Shown here piece by piece: positions 34,849 through 42,538 of a stretch of 52,344 nt of DNA. A program made the position numbers and the translations under genes. Position 1 is the stretch's first letter, and each line of letters opens with the position of its first letter. The notes under the pieces were generated by a model. The model worked only from the letters and a program-made list of their open reading frames with translations. It was not told where the DNA came from and did no database searches. Source of the stretch: CAZBJJ01 sp964492245 (GTDB taxonomy: Bacteria > Spirochaetota > Spirochaetia > Treponematales > Breznakiellaceae); NCBI GenBank assembly GCA_964492245.1, contig CAZBJJ010000010.1, positions 1-52,344 of the forward strand. The letters run 5' to 3'.

Positions 34849-35363
34849 ATGGATGTAGCCAATGCCGGCCTCTCTGTATTGGTAAAAAAAACACGCGAAT
34901 CGGCCCGCCTGCCTGTCTATGCCAGTGCAGGGGCCGCAGGATGCGACCTAATGGCCTGTATTTCTAAAGATGTGGTCATTCATAAGGGAGAGCGGGCCCT
35001 TATTCCCACGGGCTTGGCTTTTGCCATACCCGAGGGCTACGAGATGCAACTGCGCCCCCGCTCGGGTCTGGCCCTAAAACAGGGCATCAGCTTGGCCAAT
35101 ACTCCGGCCACTATAGACAGCGACTATCGTGGGGAAGTGGGCATTATCTTAATAAACCATGGCAACGAAAGTTTTACCGTAAAAGACGGCGACCGCATCG
35201 CTCNNNNNNNNNNCTCGATGCGAAGACCCCGCTGCGCGTTGTCCGCGGCGACCGCATCGCTCAGCTCATTATTGCCCCCGTCGTAAGGGCCCGCTTTCGG
35301 TTGAGCGAGGACCTAGATAGCACCGTCCGGGGCCAGGGTGGCTTCGGTTCTACAGGAATATAA
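34849..35363 (+). CDS. dut: dUTP diphosphatase (with an assembly gap and duplicated segment)
   Basis: The N-terminal and central parts read as a trimeric dUTPase: ASAGAAGCDLMA (motif 1), RPRSGLALKQGI (motif 2) and ANTPATIDSDYRGE (motif 3), then NESFTVKDGDRIA. After the 10-N gap a second homologous version of the same stretch appears (LDAKTPLRVVRGDRIAQ), followed by the correct C-terminus with VRGQGGFGSTG (motif 5). The enzyme removes dUTP and supplies dUMP. The gene is almost certainly intact in the organism; the scaffold has joined two versions across GDRIA. lptF starts 1 bp after the stop. Confidence 0.88.
35204..35213. other. Assembly gap (10 N) inside dut
   Basis: Placeholder gap. A 16-bp sequence, GGCGACCGCATCGCTC, occurs on both sides (35188-35203 and 35247-35262), showing that the flanks overlap rather than abut. 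Confidence 0.98.
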
Positions 35364-35364
35364 T

Positions 35365-36680
35365 ATGCAAGCGCGCCACCGTCGCATGTCCTTGACCCTC
35401 TTTGGCTATATCGCCCGAGAGACCGCCCTATCTTTTTTAATTGCCTTTCTTTTTCTAATATTTTACTTTTCTTATCCAAAAGTCCANNNNNNNNNNTTTT
35501 CTTTTTTATTTTTTTTGTCAATCAAATTCTTCTTTTGGCAGAGCAGGTGCTCTCTAAAAACGCCCCGCTTTTCGATGTCCTCCTACTTATGATTTACTCC
35601 CTGCCCAGCGTTATTGCTATTTCGGCCCCCTTTGCCGCCCTTGTCGGGGTACTTCTGGCCATTGGGCGCCTGAGCAGCGATAACGAAATTATAATTATGC
35701 GGGCCTCGGGTATTTCCTATCGCATTGTGTATATACCCATTTTAATTTTAGGCCTTTTAATCTCGCTTTTATCTTTCTTTGTAAATGATGTTCTTTTACC
35801 TGCCGGCACCCTTGAATTTGGCAAGGTGTACCGCAAGGTCATGCTTTCCACCCCCGCCCTGCAGATGGAGGCAAACACCGCTAAAAAGTTTAAGGACATC
35901 GTCCTCGTAACTGGGCCCATCGAGGATCGCGATATATCCCAGGTCTTAATTCTCGATAAAACCGATCAGGGGGAAGATCGCTTAATTATGGCCTCGCATG
36001 CCACTTTAATTGATGGCGGGCGCAACCATATCAACTTGTCCCTGAACAATGCCTTTGTGCATACCGAAAAACCGGGCAAAAGGGGCGATTACGAATATAT
36101 TCTGGCCGAGGATCTCGATTATTCAATCAATCAAAAAGAGGTAATGCCCCAGGGGGCGAGTGTGGGGCCGCGCGAAATGAGCTCCGTCGATGTGGCCCGT
36201 TCAATTAGGGATAAAGAGATAAAAATTGATGAAAAACTTGCTGCCAAAGGTTGGAAGTTGGCAGATGCTGGTTTTGCCCTGGAAGCTTTTTTTGCCAACC
36301 CAGAGGCATATAGGAAAAAGACCGAGCTAGCCAAGGCCTACGACCGCTATGCCAGCGAGTTGCGCGGCTTCGAGGATATAAAGGACGACCGCAGCCTGCG
36401 CAGTTATATTTTAGAATTCCATAAAAAATTTACCCTTCCCTTTGGGGCACTTTTCTTGGTTTTTTTAGCTACGCCCGTGGCCCTGTTTTCGCGGAAAAGT
36501 GGCCAGAGTTTTACCTTTGCCTTTGGGCTTTTTATATCGGTGTTATATTGGGCCCTTCTTTTAGGGGGGCAGACCTATGCCATTCGAATGGATGGCAACC
36601 CAATACTGCCTATGTGGGCCCCCAATATTGCCGCCCTATTTGCCGGTCTGGTCTTGACCATTTTACGGGTGGCCCTTTGA
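35365..36680 (+). CDS. lptF: LptF-type permease (YjgP/YjgQ family), interrupted by an assembly gap
   Basis: The ATG at 35365 opens a first membrane helix (ETALSFLIAFLFLIF). After the 10-N gap a shifted frame continues VNQILLLAEQVLSKNAPL, then helices at IYSLPSVIAISAPFAALVGVL and IPILILGLLISLLSFFV. A large periplasmic beta-jellyroll follows, then three C-terminal helices. The family forms the inner-membrane part of the lipopolysaccharide export ABC transporter with LptG and LptB. Treponemes generally lack LPS, so another envelope lipid may be the cargo (inference). Its TGA overlaps the lptG TTG start. Confidence 0.88.
35487..35496. other. Assembly gap (10 N) inside lptF
   Basis: Placeholder gap in a T-rich stretch encoding the first membrane helix. 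Frames on the two sides differ, so the true length is not 10. The residues just before it (FSYPKV) do not fit the expected hydrophobic helix and may be misjoined. Confidence 0.98.
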
Positions 36681-37744
36681 ATACATTGGACCGCTATCTA
36701 TTTAAAAAATTTATCCCCCTTCTCTTTGGCGGCCTGACGCTTTTTGTTATGCTCTTAGAGCTTATCGATATTTTTTCCAAAATTTGGCGATATTTTGAAA
36801 ACAATGCCCCCATACTTGAGATAGCAAAAATTAGCCTTTTATATTTGCCTAAATGCATTAGTTTTGCCCTGCCCATTGCCCTTATTTTTGCCTTGGCCTA
36901 TACCATGGGCGAGCTTTCGGCAAACAACGAGCTCATTGTAATATTTGCTTCGGGTATTTCGCTTGCCCGTCTGGCCAGGCCCTTTATTATATTTGGCATT
37001 GCCCTTTCGGTGTTTTCCTTTGTGTTCGAAGATTTGGTGGTTCTGCAAACCCTGTATGCCAAGGAGCAGCTTTCTGCCCGCCTTACCGACCAGGAGCTTC
37101 GGGTGCAGCAAAGCGATATTATTGTAAAGGCCGACAGTGGGCGGCGGGTTTACTCGGTGGGCTATATCAATTTAAACGAAAAGACAATTAGCCGGGTAAC
37201 GGTAGTTGACCGCGACGACCAGGGGAATTTTTTATTTATGCTAAAATCGACAAAGGGGCGCTGGAATGGGCAGTTTTGGGAGTTCGAGAACCCCCATTGT
37301 TTTTTGTGGCGGGAGGGGCAATTGGCCAATACCGACCTGGACGATTTTTCCAGCTATCGGGAAATACCGGAGTCCTTTGTCCGCAGTGCCAAGGAGGTCG
37401 AGCAGCTTTCGGCCCGGCAGGCAAAGGCCTTTATTGCCGAGCTGCGCAGCTCCGGTGCCCGCTACCAGCCAGCCTTGGCCGATTATTACCGCCGCTTTGC
37501 CTTTTCGGCTACACCCTTGGTTGTCATTGCCCTTTCGATGAGCATGGGCGGGCGCTTTAGAAAAAACGTCCTGCTTTTAAGCCTTCTTTCCAGCCTTATG
37601 TCGGCCGTGCTCTATTATGTTATTCAAATGGTCAGTATGATGTTGGCCAAATTGGCCTATATTCCCGCGGTGGTGGGGGCTTGGTTTCCCTCGGCCTTTT
37701 TTATTTTATTGGCCTTTATTCTCTTAACAAGGGTGCGCACATGA
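36677..37744 (+). CDS. lptG: LptG-type permease (YjgP/YjgQ family)
   Basis: 355 residues from the TTG at 36677 (NTLDRYLFKKFIPLLFGGL). The open frame extends further upstream, but that part overlaps lptF and is not family-like. Layout as LptF: three N-terminal helices (one is FIPLLFGGLTLFVMLLELI, then YLPKCISFALPIALIFALAY), a periplasmic jellyroll (about 125-255), and three C-terminal helices. It is the partner permease of LptF. TTGA and ATGA overlaps join lptF-lptG-tgt, indicating coupled translation. Confidence 0.9.
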   Translation: MNTLDRYLFKKFIPLLFGGLTLFVMLLELIDIFSKIWRYFENNAPILEIAKISLLYLPKCISFALPIALIFALAYTMGELSANNELIVIFASGISLARLARPFIIFGIALSVFSFVFEDLVVLQTLYAKEQLSARLTDQELRVQQSDIIVKADSGRRVYSVGYINLNEKTISRVTVVDRDDQGNFLFMLKSTKGRWNGQFWEFENPHCFLWREGQLANTDLDDFSSYREIPESFVRSAKEVEQLSARQAKAFIAELRSSGARYQPALADYYRRFAFSATPLVVIALSMSMGGRFRKNVLLLSLLSSLMSAVLYYVIQMVSMMLAKLAYIPAVVGAWFPSAFFILLAFILLTRVRT

Positions 37745-38862
37745 CCTTTACTATTACTTCTACCGATACCCAAAGTCGAGCCCGCTGTGGACTTTTGGAG
37801 CTGGCCCATGGTCCGGTGTCGACGCCGGTTTTTATGCCGGTGGGCACCAATGCCACGGTTAAGGCAATGCAGGTGCAGGAGCTTTTGGAAATTGGGTTTC
37901 AGATTATACTGTCCAATACGTACCATCTTTATTTGCGTCCCGGTGGCAATTTAATTCAGAAGGCGGGGGGGCTGCACCCCTGGATGAATTGGGAAAAAAA
38001 TATTTTAACCGACTCGGGGGGATTCCAGGTTTTTTCGCTTTCCGGTTTTAGGAAAATTACCGAAGAGGGGGTGGAATTTAGGTCGCATATTGATGGCAGC
38101 CTTCATTTGTTAAGCCCGGAATTGGTGGTGCGTTTACAGGAGCAGTTTAATAGCGATATTCTAATGCAGTTGGATGTCTGTTCGCCCTGGGGCTGTACGC
38201 CTATCCAGGCTAGGCAGGCCCTGGATACTACCTATAATTGGCTTTTGCGTTCCATTGATGAGCGCTCTCGCTGTGCCCCAACCTATGCGGGCAATCTCTT
38301 TGGCATTGTGCAGGGGGCTTTTTTTCCAGAGCTGCGCGAGGAGAGCGCAAAAAAGCTAGTCGACGCCGATACGCCGGGCATTGCCATTGGGGGGCTTTCG
38401 GTGGGCGAACCCTTCCACGTTTTCGAAGATCTCTTGGCCCATACGGTTGAATTTGTGCCCAACGAAAAAGTGCGCTATGTTATGGGTATTGGTAGTCCCG
38501 ATTTTATTTTAACCGCAATTGAACAGGGAATTGATATGTTCGACTGCGTTTTGCCAACCCGCATTGCCCGAAATGGGCTTTTATTTACGAAGAGGGGGCC
38601 CTTGAGCATTAAGAAAAAACGCTTCGAAGACGACTTTTTGCCCCCCGATCCAACGTGCAATTGTCGGGTCTGCGCCCATTACAGTCGCTCTTATCTAAGA
38701 CATCTTTTTAGAAATAAAGAAATTCTTTCGTCAATGCTCTGTTCTTATCACAATTTATATTTTTTGCATGAACTGGTGCTTTCTGCCCGCAGAGCGATTG
38801 AGGCTGGCAGTTTTTTAGCCTTTAAAACAGCCTTTCTTAAAGAATATGGCCAGGGGGTGTAA
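37741..38862 (+). CDS. tgt: tRNA-guanine(34) transglycosylase
   Basis: 373 residues. The catalytic barrel has VSTPVFMPVGTNATVKAM, LTDSGGFQVFSL (catalytic Asp), GGLSVGEP, and MFDCVLPTRIARNGLLFT (nucleophile Asp). The zinc site is CNCRVC with a His downstream, near 303-335. It exchanges guanine 34 for preQ1, the step before queA. The ATG at 37741 overlaps the lptG stop; an in-frame upstream start at 37681 is not family-like. The next gene starts in its stop codon. Confidence 0.96.
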   Translation: MTFTITSTDTQSRARCGLLELAHGPVSTPVFMPVGTNATVKAMQVQELLEIGFQIILSNTYHLYLRPGGNLIQKAGGLHPWMNWEKNILTDSGGFQVFSLSGFRKITEEGVEFRSHIDGSLHLLSPELVVRLQEQFNSDILMQLDVCSPWGCTPIQARQALDTTYNWLLRSIDERSRCAPTYAGNLFGIVQGAFFPELREESAKKLVDADTPGIAIGGLSVGEPFHVFEDLLAHTVEFVPNEKVRYVMGIGSPDFILTAIEQGIDMFDCVLPTRIARNGLLFTKRGPLSIKKKRFEDDFLPPDPTCNCRVCAHYSRSYLRHLFRNKEILSSMLCSYHNLYFLHELVLSARRAIEAGSFLAFKTAFLKEYGQGV

Positions 38863-40244
38863 TGCAAAAGAAAACATGCCTGTTTTGCCTGTTTGCCCTT
38901 ATGCTCGTTACTACAATTGCCTGGGGCGATGATGCGCACAGCAGGAACCTCGATGTTATACGCTATGGTACCGATGGGGAAATTTTAGATCTTATAGGAA
39001 GGCTTAAAACAGCTGGCGAGCATGGCCTGGATGGGGAACTGGCAGCCCTGGCCGGACCGCATACGAATCGTAAAATAATGGAAGTTCTGTACGATTATTT
39101 TACCCCCCTTGCTGCCGATGTAACCGACAGTGAAAATTCTAAAGAATGGGAAGAGGCCTTTTTAATTTTAGATGCCACTGCCTTAGAGCATCTTGAATAT
39201 TGGGACCAATACCCCGATGCACTATTGGATTTGGCCATTCGCTACTGTGCTGCGCGCACCTTGGAAGGGGCCAGCAGTCTTTTATTGGATTTTTTAAACG
39301 AGGGCCAGGAACAGCATTATCCGGCACTTTTGCGCGCCCTTGGCCACATTGGCAAGACGGGAACAGCGCAGGCCTTAATTGGGTGGTGGCAGAAAGAGGC
39401 GGTTCCCGAACGCTTTGCCAACGATTTTTACCGGGCGCTGGGCAATACCAGGCAGGCAGAGGCTGTTCCCTTTATAAAAGAGACATTGGCAGAGGATGCC
39501 CTGGGGCCCACAGCAAAAATAGCCCTCTTGCAGGCAGCCGAAAAATTGGCCCACGAGGACCTACTAAAGAGCATTCTTGTCTTTTTGCAGGACGAGGATG
39601 CCAATGTGCGGGCCAGCCTAATCGAGGCCCTGTCTGCCTACCAGGGCGAAGAGGTCGAACAGCTCATACTTTCGTCTTTTAGGGATTCGTTTTATCGAGT
39701 GCGCATTGCGGCAGCAAGGGCAGCGGGCCAGCGGAAACTTGTAGCGGCACTGCCTTATTTAATTTTCCGGGCAGAGCGGGACTCTGTGCCCCAGGTGCAG
39801 CTTGCAGCGGTGCAGGCGCTGGCCAAGCTGGAGCAGGAAGAGGCCTATGCCAGTTTGCGAAAAATACTTGGCGAAGAAAGGCGGGGCGATGCTCTGCGGG
39901 CTGCTGCGGCGAAGGCTTTGCTCGAATTCGACAGTGCGGCAGAGGCCGCTGCAGTGGTGGAGCAGCTTAAAAAATCCTATATTGGTACAAGGCAGAGCCC
40001 GGTGTATCATCTGTTTGCCCGCCTCTTGTCTAAAACGGTTTTTCCGGGAGCCTTTGAACTTGCCCGCGAACTTTTGTCGGGCAAGGAGGTAACCGATAGG
40101 CACTATGGGCTAGACTTAGCGCAGACAAATGAGCTTACCGCACTTTTGCCGCAAATTGAGCTTTTGGACACCGGAAAAACCGATAGTCTTAGCATTAAGG
40201 CGCGGCGAATTCGCGAATATTTAGAAGGACGGGCCAGGGATTGA
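38862..40244 (+). CDS. Exported HEAT-repeat protein
   Basis: 460 residues. A signal peptide covers 1-23 (TCLFCLFALMLVTTIAWG, cleavage near WGDDA); Cys6 and Cys9 lie within the hydrophobic core, not in a proper lipobox. From about 150 to 375 come repeated two-helix units of HEAT/PBS type (ALIEALSAYQGEEVEQLIL, RIAAARAAGQRKLVAAL, QLAAVQALAKLEQEEAY). These give a protein-binding scaffold in the periplasm. Specific function unknown. It is the last gene of the lptF-lptG-tgt chain. Its final codons (GRARD) and stop lie within the left copy of an inverted repeat. Confidence 0.78.
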   Translation: MQKKTCLFCLFALMLVTTIAWGDDAHSRNLDVIRYGTDGEILDLIGRLKTAGEHGLDGELAALAGPHTNRKIMEVLYDYFTPLAADVTDSENSKEWEEAFLILDATALEHLEYWDQYPDALLDLAIRYCAARTLEGASSLLLDFLNEGQEQHYPALLRALGHIGKTGTAQALIGWWQKEAVPERFANDFYRALGNTRQAEAVPFIKETLAEDALGPTAKIALLQAAEKLAHEDLLKSILVFLQDEDANVRASLIEALSAYQGEEVEQLILSSFRDSFYRVRIAAARAAGQRKLVAALPYLIFRAERDSVPQVQLAAVQALAKLEQEEAYASLRKILGEERRGDALRAAAAKALLEFDSAAEAAAVVEQLKKSYIGTRQSPVYHLFARLLSKTVFPGAFELARELLSGKEVTDRHYGLDLAQTNELTALLPQIELLDTGKTDSLSIKARRIREYLEGRARD

Positions 40245-40370
40245 AGCGGGACCCTTTTTGCGCCGGGAGCTTGGCAAAAAGGTCTTAAGCGGAAAGCCCG
40301 ATCATAAATAAAATGTACAGCAAAGCTTAATCGTACATTTTATTTATGAGGCCCCCCAAGCCCTTATTCA
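40231..40370. repeat. Left copy of a ~140-bp inverted repeat flanking the Wadjet block
   Basis: It matches the reverse complement of 47691-47825. Exact blocks: 18 nt (40231-40248 vs 47808-47825), 32 nt (40285-40316 vs 47743-47774) and 22 nt (40335-40356 vs 47703-47724). Inside is a perfect hairpin: 17-bp arms 40302-40318 and 40333-40349 with a 14-nt loop. The first 14 nt are also the end of the HEAT-repeat gene. It fills most of the space before jetA and may act as a terminator. Confidence 0.85.
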
Positions 40371-40391
40371 AATAATAATAGGAGGTTTGAG

Positions 40392-41879
40392 ATTTCGGGG
40401 TCTGGTGTTTTTGCCACATTGCCACAGAATTTTTTCTCGCCGCTATCGAGCCCAAACCGCGAGCACTATGCGGCTCTTTTGCTTATTTATTTTGAGCTTT
40501 TTCAGGAGTCGCCGCACGGGATTGAGCGGCCCGTGCTTATGGCGCGGTTTAATAATTATTTTTCGACGCATCAGGGAAGTTTTGCCGAGGACGAGGAGCT
40601 TGCTGGCGAGCAGGCCCTCGATTCGCGCAGTTTGGATATGTTCACGGGCGAGGAGGGGCAGGAGACAGCGGCTCAGTCTGGGCTTGCGGCCCGCTGTCTG
40701 CGCTTTTTCTTTAAAACCGGTTGGATGGGCGAGGAGGTCCTGCCCGATTATACGCAGGTTATCAATATTACAGTGCATGCGCGCCCCTTTTTGGAGGCCC
40801 TGGCCAAGGTGGAGGGGGGAATTACTATTGAGTACGAGAGCCATGTTGTCTCTATTTATTCCCTGCTCTGTGGGGATGCTGCAAGGGAAAATGGGCACTA
40901 TATGGTAATCAATGCCCATGCGCAGACCTTGGCGCTTATCGACAGCCTTAAGGTGCTTTCGCAGACAATTCGCGAGCACTATGAGCGCCTGACCGACCAA
41001 GAGGAAAACAAAGATATTGCCGCTATTTTGGCACTGCACTATACAAGCTATGCCAACGATATTCTGGATGCGGCATATAAGCGCTTAAAGACTTCCGACA
41101 ACCTTTCGAGGTATAGGCCAAAAATTTTATCCCAGGTGCGCGATTTTTTATTGGACCAAAAATGGCTTCGCTCAAATGCAAAAAAATATGCGCAGATGGC
41201 CCTTGTCCCACAGAAGATGGCCGAAGAAAAATTGTGCAATATGCTCGAGGAAATTCGCGATATATTAAAGGCGGTGGACCCGCTTTTGGACGAGATTGAC
41301 CGGCGCAATATGCTCTACGCTAAATCCAGTGTGGAGCGGGTGCGGGCGCTTTTGGAACCGGCCTCTACGATTAGTGGGAAAATAATGCGGGCTGCCCAGC
41401 TTATTTTAGAGGGCAAAAAGGCGGGAGTAGATCTGGCCCATCATCTGTATCGGGTGGAGGGGCTTGGTCCACAGTCGCGCTACCGACGCTGGCTAAAGGA
41501 AGACCTGCGCTTGGAAGATTATAAGGAGGAGGAGGACCTAGACGGCGAAGAATTACAGCGCCTAGAGGCTGAGTTCCGTTTAAGTGTGGAGCGACAATTG
41601 AGCCCCGATAAAATTGCCGCCTGGCTGGACGAGAAGGGGGGGCTGGATGGGCCGCTGTATTCCCAGGATTTGGCGCAAAATGCGGAGGGCTTTATTCGCT
41701 TGGTCTATGCCCTGCTCTTTGCCGATTCCGAAGGCGGTACCTTTCCCTATTTTGTCGAAAAGCCGGATACCGCTGGCCGGACTGGGGGGAGCGAGGCCGA
41801 GCTAGATAAAAAGAGGGCGCTTATTCGTACAAGTTCCAATTGGCAGGTGCCAGGGCTGTATTTAAGGAGACAGGTATGA
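40392..41879 (+). CDS. jetA: Wadjet system protein JetA
   Basis: About 495 residues from a probable ATT start at 40392, placed 6 nt after a perfect AGGAGG (40380-40385). The first usual start, TTG 40419, would cut into the family opening FxxLPxxFFxPLxSxNR, seen here as VFATLPQNFFSPLSSPNREHY. A winged-helix region with FFFKTGWMGEEVLPDY follows, then long helices (about 165-330). JetA is the kleisin-like (MukF/MksF-type) subunit that clamps JetC dimers. The sequence fits the DUF5716 kind found in type I Wadjet (from memory). Overlaps jetB by 4 nt. GC content and codon style match the core genes. Confidence 0.88.
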   Translation: MSGSGVFATLPQNFFSPLSSPNREHYAALLLIYFELFQESPHGIERPVLMARFNNYFSTHQGSFAEDEELAGEQALDSRSLDMFTGEEGQETAAQSGLAARCLRFFFKTGWMGEEVLPDYTQVINITVHARPFLEALAKVEGGITIEYESHVVSIYSLLCGDAARENGHYMVINAHAQTLALIDSLKVLSQTIREHYERLTDQEENKDIAAILALHYTSYANDILDAAYKRLKTSDNLSRYRPKILSQVRDFLLDQKWLRSNAKKYAQMALVPQKMAEEKLCNMLEEIRDILKAVDPLLDEIDRRNMLYAKSSVERVRALLEPASTISGKIMRAAQLILEGKKAGVDLAHHLYRVEGLGPQSRYRRWLKEDLRLEDYKEEEDLDGEELQRLEAEFRLSVERQLSPDKIAAWLDEKGGLDGPLYSQDLAQNAEGFIRLVYALLFADSEGGTFPYFVEKPDTAGRTGGSEAELDKKRALIRTSSNWQVPGLYLRRQV

Positions 41880-42538
41880 TTCACGATGCGCGGGATTTAG
41901 CTGCTTTGGCCGATTTAACTGATGGGGAGCGCGATGTCTTTAGCCGGGCCACCCAGGCCCTGCTTGCGCGCAGTTTTATTGTGCGGGGCAGCGAAAAGGA
42001 CGACAGCCTTTGGGATTTTGCTATTCGCAATATTCGCCTTTTGGAGCTCTGGTTTTCCTTTGCCGGTATTACGATTAAGCGGGATGAAATTTTGGGGGTT
42101 ATTGCCATTAGGCCGCTGCCAATTATGCGCACCCGACTTTCTAAAGAGGAGACCGTTGCTCTGTTGGTATTGCGCCTTTTGTTCGAAGAAAAACGTAAGG
42201 AGCTCAGTCTTGCCCGCTTTCCCTCGGTGAGTGTCTTTGATTTTGTACAGCGTTTTAATGCGGTTACCAATCAAGAGCTAAAAAAAACCCGCTTAATTGA
42301 AGTCTTGCGCCTTTTTAGCCGTTGGCGTTTAATTTCCATAGAGGGCGAATTTGCCAATCCCGATTCTACAATGGTTTTATATCCCTCTATTAGTATGAGC
42401 CTGGACCAGGAGGGGGTAGAAGAAATTTTAGGGGCCCTGGAAAAAGAGGGCCGCAGTTCTGAACGGGAGGAACAGGCCGACGACTTGCTATTTTCCGGCG
42501 ATGCTGGGGAGGAACAGGAGTTAGAAGAGGATGATTAA
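41876..42538 (+). CDS. jetB: Wadjet system protein JetB (DUF4194)
   Basis: 220 residues from the ATG at 41876, which has AAGGAGA upstream and overlaps the jetA stop. An upstream in-frame start at 41840 is inside jetA and is not needed. It matches the MukE/MksE-like winged-helix subunit: FAGITIKRDEILGVIAIRP, LSKEETVALLVLRLLFEEKR near 95-114 and LIEVLRLFSRWRLI. The acidic tail EEQELEEDD is typical. It binds the JetA kleisin. The stop overlaps jetC by 8 nt. Confidence 0.9.
   Translation: MIHDARDLAALADLTDGERDVFSRATQALLARSFIVRGSEKDDSLWDFAIRNIRLLELWFSFAGITIKRDEILGVIAIRPLPIMRTRLSKEETVALLVLRLLFEEKRKELSLARFPSVSVFDFVQRFNAVTNQELKKTRLIEVLRLFSRWRLISIEGEFANPDSTMVLYPSISMSLDQEGVEEILGALEKEGRSSEREEQADDLLFSGDAGEEQELEEDD

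Noticed and set aside
40302..40349. Single-copy palindrome considered as a CRISPR repeat or phage attachment site
   Set aside because: There are only two copies in the window, in inverted orientation 7.4 kb apart, with no spacers and no integrase gene.
40245..40391. Possible sigma70 promoter for jetA in the AT-rich stretch before the ribosome site
   Set aside because: TAATAAT could be a -10, but no acceptable -35 is present at normal spacing; not listed.
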